Of a stretch of DNA of 64,000 bases, positions 38,901-51,569 are shown in pieces. The notes beneath the pieces are model-generated. The model searched no databases. It was not told the DNA's origin and saw nothing but the letters and a program-made list of their open reading frames with translations. Numbering within the stretch: position 1 is the first letter of the stretch; every line of letters starts with the position of its first letter. Both the position numbers and the translations under genes were made by a program. The DNA comes from Temnothorax longispinosus (Eukaryota > Arthropoda > Insecta > Hymenoptera > Formicidae), in contig NC_092364.1 of assembly GCF_030848805.1 (NCBI RefSeq), positions 4,154,001-4,218,000 on the forward strand, given 5' to 3'.

Positions 38901-41327
38901 GGATTACACATTCAAGATAATTAAGACTTTTCTATCTTTTCTATCTTTTCTAGAGAACCATAATTTTAGAAAATTATCTTTTCTTTTTCTGAAAAAGATT
39001 TCTATAACAAATAACGTTATAAATACTCAAGATGCCACTTATATTTATGTTCTTTTTTTGCATAATCTTCATACAGACCAATACAGACGAACTAATTAGT
39101 ACTAATGTCGAATTCAATTGATTATAATTGAGAGATACGGAATTAAATTAACGAGTCTCCTTTTCGCTTGACTTGCTTTTTAATAATCGCGCGAGAGCAA
39201 TTCTATCCGAGCTTATTCTTTTCGGCGCCTCTTTTACAGCCTTTTCTTATATCGTTTCCAACATTGAACTGCTCGAGACTACCACCGCGTATTCCATGTT
39301 GCGCCAGGTCACGGTACGCCTGACCCGACTGCGCTACATTCGGGGAGAACGGGCACACGTGGTATACCCAGCAAACATTAGGAATAATCCTGCCGCAGCT
39401 ATGCGACATATGTACGATAATAGTTATTACCGTCCCTTCCCCACGTAGCGAGAGTGGGCCATTCCACGTCGTGATATCCCGGCGATACAGCACCACGCGA
39501 GAGCGAGCCCTGGTGGAAAGGTAATCAACGCCGACTGAAATTTCCACGAGGGCGGTAAAATCTTTCGCGGTAACATTAAACCGAGCGAGAGCGAGAAGGA
39601 TCCTTTTCCCTTCATTGCGAGAAAGAGGAGGTGGTGGAGGAGGAGGAGGAGGAGGAGGAGGAGGAGGAGGAGGAGGAGGTCGTAATCAGACGGCTCTCCG
39701 AGAGGACGACGGAGACGATGACGACGACGACGTAGCGGAGAGCAATTTTCCGTTGAGAAATCCGCTTGCACCCGCCGCCTTATTACTCTCTTCCTCCTCC
39801 TCCACCTTCTCGTAGCCCTGCCGCCGCGTGGCAGGACGGGAGAAATCCTTTCCATCCACTCGAATCTTCTCCTTTTCGCGCAGTGCATCGTTGGCGATCC
39901 TTATTGCTTCCTGCCGGCCGACACTTGGCTAGCAAACGACAGGGATATCCTACCTAGCTATCTACTGGTCGCCGGAATTTCGACGTCCCTTTGGTTGTCG
40001 ATAGAGTGTTTTAAAACGCTGGCTGATTTTTATAGCGTCGGAAGGAAGAGAACATCCTTTCTCGTCATGTTGGATTCTTCGCATTTCCGTTCGCGTTTTT
40101 ATGGAGCTCTTTTTATAGTGGTTCGGTGGGTTCGGAAGTCAGCGGGTTTTTTTTTACATTTTATGTTCGTATCTTGGCGTTAAATTAAAATATTAATATT
40201 AATACATTTGATATTTTCTATTATATAATATGCTCGACATAATAATTAAGAAAAATGAAATTAATATTAAAATTTGACATTTCATATTTGCTCAACGCGT
40301 TTCTTGACTTTCCACTGTCTAACGCGATTTTTAAGTTATATATCGGTTTTCTCTTTATTAATTATTATAATTAATTGTTGTATCAAAGCTTTTAAAATCG
40401 CCAAAAAATAAATTAAATAAGTTTTAATGAAATGTGTGAATTAAAATCTTGAGTTTTATCTTTATATTGATCTACTTTTTTTCTCTTTATTATAAATTTA
40501 GCAATTTGAACGTGAAAATACGTTACAACAAATATTTATGATTTCTAATTTAATGTATCGAAATGTCGACGATTAGAATATACGTTTTTTCCTACTTACC
40601 TTCAATGAGCTGATCCAGCATAGCGTAAATGTGAGAAGTTGCTTCATCAGTCATGACCCAGCCTCCGGTGGTCATTTCCAGTCGACCGTCTTTGACTAAT
40701 CTTTTTATGACCATCTTCTTCGTCGGATGAGCACTGAAAATAAAACTTGTGATAAGAGAAAATAAATGTGAGTTTGAAAAAAATGGAATCAAACCTTTCA
40801 AAGATAACACGAAAGAACACTTTTCAAGTCTTGAAGAATTAAATAGGTACAACTAGTAGAAAAAAATAAAATATAAGAAAAGAATGTAATATCATACGTG
40901 CTAATCTGCTAATTCAACATAAAATTGAAAAAAGTACAAACACTATGCTTAAATTCTGGCTTGAAAAATCGATTCTAAATTTAGCGCTCAACGAGTAAAT
41001 GAAATTGATGCGTGTGTATTGCGCAAATAATCGTTCTCCAGCGTAAATGATCAATCCCAGTTCGACTTTGGATCAATGTCGAATTTCTCGCATGGCTTGC
41101 GCCCTGATTCGCGTTTGTTTTATACTAGCTATCACACAATTCGGGTTGCAAATCATATTTATCGCCGCCGCCGTGCCGCGCCGCGCCGTCGCGTTTCAGC
41201 CAGTTAGGATTTACGTGATTTGTGCGTCCGAGTGTTATGTACGACCTACATATCCTTCCTTATTCGAAGGTGGTTTCCACATTACGTCGTTTATGTCAGC
41301 CATAAAGCCGCCACGGATTCCACCTGC

Positions 41328-41386
<59 letters not shown>

Positions 41387-44300
41387 GTTTTCCCAGGTGG
41401 CTAGTAGGTTGGTTTAAGGTCGCTAAAGCTAAGGTGGTTACGCCCAGGCCAAACTGGGGCGTTTTGAGGATGAGCTTTCCTCGACGTGGGTCTGTTTAAA
41501 CTGCACCGCCACCGATGTAATAAATTTTTTATGTACGTTCGATGTCGATACAATTTTCTGGCGTTTTATGTTCTCAGGGCTTCGGCGCATATCGGATATC
41601 GGTGCAATCGGTCTGATTGGTTACACAAAATTTCAACGATGAAATTTCGAAATAAAACACATAATAACAGTAATTATTCTAAACTACTCATGTCTGTTTT
41701 TAAAATGATACAAAATATATAATTTTACAAAATTTATTAAAAGAAATTCTCTATCGTAGACTGTAATTTTTAATTGTAATGTAAAACTTCATCAATTTTT
41801 ATTAAAATAGATCAAATTTGATTTCAGATTCCATGAAAATAAAATTTTCTGTAGCGTATGTAATAATTCCAAAAGGAAGAATATAATTATTTTTAACAAA
41901 CGTTTATTTAAAGAATGCATGTAAATTATAATTGTTTATGCAAATCTTTTAGATAATTTTTTCAACAGGTCTTTATTAATCCTAGTACAACTATTTTTTA
42001 TTAATTTAACTATTTTATTATATGTATATCAATTTAGCAAAAATTAAATATAAAGAAAAAGATAAAGAAGTAAAATAAGAAATATATAATACAATTTGAT
42101 GTATAAAGTTACAGCTATTTACAAAAATACGTTTCAAATGTACGAAAGTATACCTAATTCAATACGATGGAAAGTACATTCCTAAGACTTTCAATCGATT
42201 GTATATATTATAACCATCTCATTCTTTCATGAGGAATGACTGCTCCTTCGTACTCGACAATTCGCAAGCATCTCCATTCACGTTTCTGCCCAGTGATCCA
42301 ATAAAACTGTATCGATCCGCAGGGTGACTAAATCCGCAAGTAAAAATTACTTTTGAGCAAACCTGCGAGATCTCATTCTGTCTCTAACAACTGGAAGAGA
42401 GTAATGAAAGCGAGCTCCCCCGGTGAAACTCATCTGAAACTTATCATTTTACCCGCTCTCTTTCTCTCTCTCCTTTCTCGGAATCCACTCGTGACACTTC
42501 TCCGTCTTTCCTACTTCATCCACGGCTTTTCCGCGGCTCGTTAAGAAGAGAAGGACCGCCGCGCCACCCGCCGTTGTTCTCGGGTTTCCGCTCCATTCTT
42601 TCAAGCGCCAAGTGGTTCGAGAGAATCATCACCATCCCAGTCCCTGATACTATGGCTCCCTCCCTTCTCCCTCCCTCTCGGCCTATTTTACAACAATCCA
42701 TTTCCGAGAGAGACGTTTTTGCGTGTGAGAAGCTTGCGGTTTAACAAAAGCCAATAACCGTTTCGAAGCTTTCGTGTCCTCAAAAGATTAGAATAACGTC
42801 GATATAAGAAGCTCGTCGATCGCGCGAGTCGCAAGTTCGAATTTCAAAGTTCGAAGGTAGACGATAAGTCTTGTTTAACTAGCGATAACTAGTTTTACCA
42901 GGTGTATTCAATTACGCGAGGCTGTTAGTTTTCGACATTCATCTATACGATGCTCACTTTTCCGTGGTTGAGCCACATTTTACAATTTCGAGAAAAGCTC
43001 GCGAGATTACGAGAAAACTCATAGTTTACTTAACACACGAATGCACTAACCGGTGTTTATCTATAATTACAAATGCAGAGGCCAACATTCGCATTAATGA
43101 ATCATCCCCTAAGAGAGCTCAGATCGGGAAAGCGATATTGATTATCGCGAATTCCGAGAATAATTCGTACGCCGCTTTATCGGAAATTTGCCGGACGTCG
43201 CTTAAAAAATCTTGTTCAATTTTTATTTGCCTGTTCTATATATTTATCAAACTTATTATTATTTACGTTATTCTTCCTAAATATATAATTTATATATTTA
43301 GCTATTTATTATATTATCATACTAGCCTTCAATATTTTAAATTTAAATATAAAAAGAGAAGTTTATATACGTTCCTTTTGTATAAATATATTATAGAATT
43401 TAAAGAATATTTTTCGCGATATATTGTTTGACACGAGATGTATCCGATGCGCTTTCTTCCTCTCTCTTATTCGCAAGTATCGCAAAACGCTTGATCGCGT
43501 ATGCACATAGAATGCACTCACCTGTCCCACCATAGCGATAAGAACGAAACCTCGCTCCAGATAAAGGTCATGTTCGGCCACTGCTGCAGCTTCGAGACCA
43601 TGTTATTTAGGATGCTCCTCGTGGAACTGTGGAAGTACTGCTCGAACGTCTTCAGCCATCCCGGATCGGTGTGACTGTGAGGCACAAGGATAACCTGCAA
43701 CAGAGAGAAACGCGATACCGTGAGTTTTATCAGAAACGTGCCACAAATAGCAACATGCTGGGACGTGTAGGTTAATGCTGCCTTTCATAAAATATCTAGT
43801 ACCATCCGGAAGAGCTTCGGTAAAAGTAATAATTAATTGTAAAACGAGTTGGCGGAAATTCCCTGTATTCGAGCGAATAAAAATAATTTCAAAAATGTTT
43901 CATATAAAATTAGACTCAAATTACCTGAGAATTAAACTACTTTATACATTATACATATTAAATGCATATACATATATAGTATATATATTATACATATCTA
44001 TATTATTGTATAAACTATAGAATGGCTGTATGTATGTATATTCCCTATTAACTCCTAAACCCTTTGACCGATCTGGACCAAATTTTGCATAGTTACTCTC
44101 TAGACCTCTGTGGGAAATACAGGCTAGCATGAAACCCCAACCCCTTCCCCTGATTTCATTCCCTTGACACTTTGTGATAATCCCGGGCAATGCCGGGTAG
44201 AGTTTAAGCTAGTATAATATGATATGGACGAAATATACATATAACCATCGTCCTATTTATAGTATTCCTTATTAATTTTAATTATATATATTTATTAAAA

Positions 44301-47300
44301 TCTGATTTTTATGTCACGTTAACATAATTATGTGCAGGAATTAGTACATCTCGAGATGTGCTTTGTGATAATTTACGACTCGATTTTATTTAAATTAATC
44401 AAAAATGTAATTAAAAAACATTAATTTTTCAGACAAAAAATAATTGTTTTATTAATGGATTTAACGTTTTTTATTAATTAATGGCTAATTTATACTGTTC
44501 ATCAATCGCTAAAGGCAAGATCAGTTGGACAGAACTTTAATCTACAATCCGAAGGGACGGCGCCAAGGTTCTGTATCGATGCGTTCATCGTTAATCAGAA
44601 TCTTTCAAAGTGATCTATTACCGAGTAATGCAAGCCAGTCGATCTCGATTTTCGACGGTAACAGCCTACTAACATGGAGATTCGTTAATTAGCCGGGACG
44701 ACATCGACATCGGCTTGACGACGTTATAACGACACTGTAATTGATACACTGCCGTCTCATCACTATTAATCTGCATTCGTAGTTGACGAATGTACCTGCA
44801 ACTCTCCCAGAGACGATTTGTGCGGATTTATTAGTTTACCTCTGGTGGTGATTCGCACTCTCTCGGCAGCGTTTAAAAAGAGTGTTTCAATCTGTCTCGA
44901 GTATCGACGTGTCGATATTTGGATTGGAGTGCAAATGACATTCCTTTTTTTTTCCCTCCCACCCCCGACGGACCCCGACTATGCGGGCGTGTGCCATCGC
45001 GCGATTTTATTGCTGCTCGCTTTGTTGCTAATATTTCGCACTGGAATGCAATTAAAAGCTCAACCGGATTTTTAAATCCCGCGAGAGCGGGATGCCGGGG
45101 TCGTACGAGCTCAAACGGCTTCTGCGGCACGACGTTTTGCTCCCTTTCGTTGGAAACGATAATTGTTACGACGATAGTTTCGTCCGATTGTATAAATTAA
45201 GGATACAATTTGATGTAGGTACGTGTGGAAAGCGAGACGTCTGATTACCTTTGGCTGTAATCTCACCTGATCACATCGACAGTTAATTCGCGTTCCAGTT
45301 AAAGCCCCACGATATTGCGTAATCTTCTACTTCATAATCGATACCCGACTCAATCGCCTTTCGTTGCGTATTCATACAGGGAATGCTTCATGTAGATAGG
45401 TACATGATAAGTTCGATCGATCCTATATAGATAACTCGTTCGCAATAACTGTCTCCTCTCTCTTTCTCTCTCTTGTCCCCCCCCCCTCTCTCTCTCTCTC
45501 TCTCTGTAACGATATGGAATAGTGGGACGACAATGTCAATATCGTGTAATTGATATACATACCGCTGTAGCGAGTTAATAATTCAAATGACGTGAGACGC
45601 ATCAACGTCGCGCTCGACACAATGCGCGCGATTTATTATGTATTGTCAACGGTAAATTTATGCAATTTGGGACGCGTCAACGGATGATAATGTCTCCGAA
45701 GTTCCAAGTTTGTACTTCCTTCGAATCGCGTGAATCCGGAAATGTATAAACATTTTCGACAGCCATCCGATCTTTTGTGGATGTTGAATTATTATATTGT
45801 TATATTTTCACGCAGTTATTGGATAATTTATGCAAATGTAATAATAATAAACATTAAAGTATAAAATGTTATGAGACAATAAATTGCATGTGCAAATTGC
45901 GATGACACATCTTAACATATATCTCTACTAACAATAAGGGAAAATATAATTATTATAATTGTTATAAATAAATAATATAATTGTATTACATTTCTGATGC
46001 CCAAAAAAATTCTAACTCTTTTACGCAGATTTTAAAAATGCAGTCTAGATGATCTCGAAAGGATAAATATAGACGCTTCGGTTTTTCGTTCGTGAGCAGC
46101 GTAAGTACTTTTAGTGAAGCCAGTCGGATATTTGATTTGCAAGCTACACAAGGCGGCGTAAATCTTTTAAGCGGGAATCAACTCACAGCGGTAACTGTCA
46201 TTAGTCGTCGTCCCTGCGAGCGCTTCGTCCGAGCGCTGCGTTTTCACCGAGATTTCGGGCTCTGGTCACCGCCGCCGCGCCGCTGATCAAATTCGCGTCT
46301 GCCTTAATTTCATTTCGCGCTCACTACGCGGACAAATTGGAGCGTTCTTTCGCGCGGAACGCGCTCCCGAATTTGCGAAAGCTCTCTCGTTAATCAAAAT
46401 TCGTTTCGCCGGCCGTATCCCGCCAGTCGCGTCTGTCTCCCCCCACGACGATGGATAATATTATTTTCCGGCGTGTTGTTTACCGAAGATTATTTTCCAT
46501 CCGATGTTTGTTCTCCGAAAAGAACGAATATTTTTTCACCAGGCATCAAGATCATCATCGTTCGACAATAGTTGAAATATTTAGAAGGGATTTGTAATAT
46601 AAATTGCATAAAAAGATAATGGCAAATTGTTATAATGCTCTATATTATTTTCACATATCATTAATAATATTTCATTTATTTAATCATTAATTTCTTCATT
46701 AATCAAATTTTTTGTCATTTAATTTAGGGTTTAAAAATGTAACAATCATATTTTATCTATTTATAACCATAATAATTATTAGATTTATTAATTTATTATG
46801 TATTTATATTATAGATTATTATAATCTTAACTTGTTTTCTAAACGTTATTTGATTTATACATTATCTTCCTTTTTTTTATAAAACAATTTTTTAGCTTTT
46901 AGAAAAAAAATTTGTTTTATAAAATATTGAAAAAAATTTTTTTTAATTTTATATATAATTTATAGTACTAATAAGCTCAAGTGTTTCTAAATGTGTAATT
47001 ATTTGTCACTTTTAACCCTTAAAGCGCACACCTCCGAAAAATTACGTAAAGCGCACTGGGGGTATGAAATACCCCAATGTCTTTAAGTATGTACTGTAAC
47101 GACGCTATTGACTATTTTATTGCATAAAAATTTCTGAATGAAGTTAAAGTCATGTATTTTAAGGATAAACAAAAATTATAGCGATTTCTTAAAATTAACA
47201 TTGTTTAAAAAATTATTGAAAAAGACATTTTACACCCCATGTGCGCTTTAAGGGTTAAATTCTGTAAACACAAATCTTCACTTTTAAGCGTGTTTGCCTT

Positions 47301-50300
47301 TAAAAAAATTTAGCTAAGAGTGCTTAATAAACAACGATCAAATAATGATCGAATAATTTAGTTTAATCTGCATATTCACAATATGTCTATCGTATATATA
47401 CGGGCGGGTAATCTTGATCGTAGTCAAGGGCCAAGAGCGACGCGGAATCTATTTCACAGGACAAATAAGCGAAGTTGTCGGCAAGCTGCAGGCGGATACT
47501 CTGCTACATACGAGATGCATAGCAGCCAGGGCTTATTGGTATGCATGAGACAAGCGCATCGGGTCATAGCGCCCCTTTAATATACCCTCCCACGCCCTTT
47601 GCCCTCGCCTGTTCTCACCGGTCCACCACCCACAGCGCCGGCATAGGGTGGGTAGACCGTCTTCATCCCCTTTACTCGCTCCGCACGGACCCTCCGTGTA
47701 CTTTGTCACCTCGCCGGTAACTTCGCCAGCTACTTGCTCGGATCGCTATTATCGTCCTTAACCGCGACACCGAACGGGAAGATGGAGCGCGAACCGGGAG
47801 TGCCCTCGCCTTGCCGCGCAATCACAGCCACCGGTATTATACCCAAACGCGGAGCGGGGACCAAATTGGAATTCAGATTGAAGCGTAAGGGAGCGTGTCT
47901 CGGGCCGGTGGAAGCAATTGCTGCGCCGTTAATGGCATCGAATATTAATACCGGAGGGCGGCGAGATAGCGCGATACCCCGCATCCTACGGCGCGCGAGA
48001 GAAGTCGGCTGGACTTACCGGACGATCAGGATGATCCTCCTAGAGTAAGACGATCAGACTTTTAAATTGGAAACCCGCGCCGCGATCGTCATCTAGATCG
48101 TCCGGATCTATTTCTTCATTCCTCTCCTGCACGACGCGACGGAAGCGACGGGAAAATAAGCACGATGGCGAAAAGGTAATATCGATAAGCGGGAGGTATA
48201 CGAGGACCGTAAAGTTTCGCGATCCAACGCAAGCAGCGACGATCCTTAAGGGGTTTAGGCCACCTTAGACGCCTGAGAATGAGATTACTTTTTCGGAATT
48301 TTTTTCGAAATAGTAAAAGCAATGTAATATTGATTAAATACCATTGTGGGGTAGATCGTACTTTAACGTTATAGTTTAAGTAACGTTTAACGTTACTTAA
48401 ACTATAAAAAACAATTTTTATTTTTAAGTATTATTTATTAATTTGTAGCAATTATAATTCTTCTACAACATACATTTTTTTCAAATGTCTGCCCTAATTC
48501 GCACGATATCTCCGAGCAAGATTATCTGAAATTAAATTACTAAAAAGATTTATTTAAAACACTTTGTCCTAGCTCTTGTAGCTGATTTTGATAATTCGAA
48601 AAAATAAACAATTTGTACAAGTTTAAAGAAAAACATTTTTTTTGCCACAAATTATCAATTTTTTATTAATTAAAAAATCCATTTCTTCAAAAAAAACTTT
48701 TTTAAAAAAATTATAACCAATTGACTAAAATTCGAATACTAAGGCCTAATTGACATTCTCTCTCTCTCTCCACAATTCCTGTTTTACAATTAGAAACATA
48801 AAAAAGAAGGAGAAAAAATTGATGAATAACAAGAGTTAAGGGATCCTTTGTTGTTCATGAGCTCGAATATATCTACGTGCTACCAGAATGTGAAGTTGGT
48901 GATGTTAAAAAGTGTTACTCAAAATATACTACGAATCTGTTACACATTATTTTGAAGACTATAAATGTTAATTTAAAATAAAAAAATTTTTTGAAAGTGT
49001 CAGGTGGCCTAACCCTTTAAATGGATCGTGCAAGAGCGATCAATCTAACGGAGTCGCTTTATTCCCGCCGTTCCAGCATTGATCGAGGTACGCTCGTAAA
49101 AAAAATGCGGATAAAAAATGGAAATGATCGTAAGGAGGTAGGGGTGAGTTTTGATGTACAACCTTGACGACCGACCCTCGTTTCATTACGTTGTATTTGC
49201 CGTTGAGTCGGCCGGATAGGCGATTGACGGTAAGAGAGGTGATATTTTTCCCCGACTTGCCCCAGCTCTTTTACGGTATCGGTCATATAACCAGAGAGAA
49301 GGAGGAAGATAACGAGAAGGGGGAGGAGGAAAAAGAGAGCGGAAGAGAGAAAGAGAGAGAGAGAGAAAAAGAGAGATATGCGTCTCATCTCTCGCTGGTA
49401 ACTCGTCACGGATAATCTTGCGCGACGCGAAATTGCCAATGTGTTGTTTGCGCGCGTTCTACTTTTTTTACGGGTCGCCTCCAGAAAAAATACGTCTCGA
49501 TCGAGGACTCGATCGAGGTTAATCGAAACCCTATCGCTCCACCGTGCTTCTCGAGGCTACAAATTTAGGAATCTCGTTAGAGCGGAGCTACAATCGATTT
49601 TGGGGATAAGATTAACGTCTTCGTTCGCGTCTGCGTTGCACACGGCGAATTCAAACGCTTTCTTGGGTCTCGCAAATAAAATACATGGATGAAAAAAGCT
49701 TGACTTCTTTTAGCTCGCATTAAATTTAAAGCTTTCTGAAAAAGTAGCTCTAATTAAAGAATAAAATTACGGTTATAAAAAAAACTGAATTTTTTATAAT
49801 TAAAATATATAAAGATTAAGTATAAACTTTTTCCGTTTATTTCTACAATTTATATAACTTTTCTGCCTTCTATTTTTGTTCCACGACGTTATAAAAAAAA
49901 ACGCTGGATGGCGCAAAATTTTATATCTCTGTGTTTTTTTTTTACATCTCTGCGCAAAACACGACACGAAAAAAATTTGCTGCGAAGAACACGGATCCAT
50001 ATGTCTTCTTGATGATCTTGTTATTAAGACTAAAAATTTAGTCAAGGGACCATTAACACTGCCACAAACCACCGAACTTTTCGAATCTCCCAACGGTAAA
50101 GACCAAACTTCGGGAATATGTAGTTACTGGTTGCAACTTCCATGTAGTTTCGTGGTAACGTATAAATAACTCTCTTAAGAAGTTCGCAACATTACATACG
50201 CCATGGAAAAATTGTTACGTATAATCACGAGTGCTTTGCGCAGGTTTTATCTCCCATAACGTCTAATAATAATAATAGTTATTCGGAGCAATGCTTTGTT

Positions 50301-51534
50301 AGAAATTTTATCAGAAATTTTAATCCCATTATAGAAATTTATTCCGTAATATATACGATAGCGTCTATTCAAACCAATACTTTGTCATAAATTTTGCTTT
50401 TAAATTTTGTTGTAAGTTTATTTACAAGTCTAAAAAAGAGACATGATTTTATTTTGCCTTTACAAATTAAAATGTTTATCACAAAAAATTGTCTTCAAAG
50501 TTACTACTGTTATTTTTCAGTATTTTCAAAATGATCTTATTTATCGCTCAACGGATATAAATATTCGCAGGTCACAAATCTGATTGGCCTCGAAAGAAGG
50601 AATGTGACGGGGAAGTTGGTTCATCTCTCCGCGATTTCTCCGTAGAATGCAAATAATCCCGGGTATTTTCTCGGGTGAGGCTTGCCACTTTGTTCGAAGG
50701 CTTTGAATGTATATCTCTGGATTGCGCTATTTATACATCGACCGAGAATGAAATAGTGTTGTCGAAGGAGCAAACAACATGACCAAAGGGACAAATACTA
50801 AAAGATGCAAAAGTAGAACGCGCGTTAAAGTTCTCACGTTTTAGTATTCTACTGTAAAGTAGGTATAATAAACAGGATGCAAACACTCCGAAATGTATGT
50901 TTCAACTTTTCATTCTTTACAAGCAAAAGACCAGCAATAAGTATTCCGAACCCCGCAATAGTGATGTAATATGAATAACAATGTTGGTACCTGGTATTAC
51001 ATTAGACTTCTCTTTGCTAAATGTATCGACAGCACCAATGAAAAATATCGAGACTGCAAAACTGCAATCTTTAAGAAAAATGATTTAAATTTTCCTTACA
51101 TTTTTTATATTGTTTATACGTATGTTAATTTTCATATTTTCATCTTTATTGAGCTCACTGATAAAATAATGTTGGAAAATGATTATAACTAAAAATGCCC
51201 AAGAATATGATTACAATATTTTTCATCCATCCTAAATTAGAAAATAAACATTTGTGATTGGAAAGACTTGATGTCTATCTGCCGCGGCTCACTATTGTAA
51301 GATTAAAGCATTTTCTCAGCACTCTCTCTCAGCAGTCTTCCGTTCGACATTACAACGTCATGCTAGCTAAATTCGCATATTTATAGTCTGTAGTACCTTA
51401 CGCATCCTTACATCTGTCACGAGGTGCTCGTGTCGTGCCTTTTGTACCGTTGCGAAGAATGTCGGAAATGGGGGAGACGGTACGCGCAAGCGAAAATGTA
51501 CGCGTTCTTTGAGAAGCCGTAACGCTATCGCGCC

Positions 51535-51569
<35 letters not shown>

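Larger units (their letters stand above)
27771..40599 (-). other. Mannosidase intron, 12.8 kb
   Basis: Large phase-1 intron. It holds a 13-C run (29224-29236), a long GA tract (29922-29973), a CT tract (33075-33096), a GGA tract (39635-39679) and CpG-rich patches near 35.0-36.4 and 37.0-38.4 kb. No additional exon fits the flanking phase. Open frames such as 33016-33618 and 35536-36018 have no recognisable domains. Confidence 0.6.
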
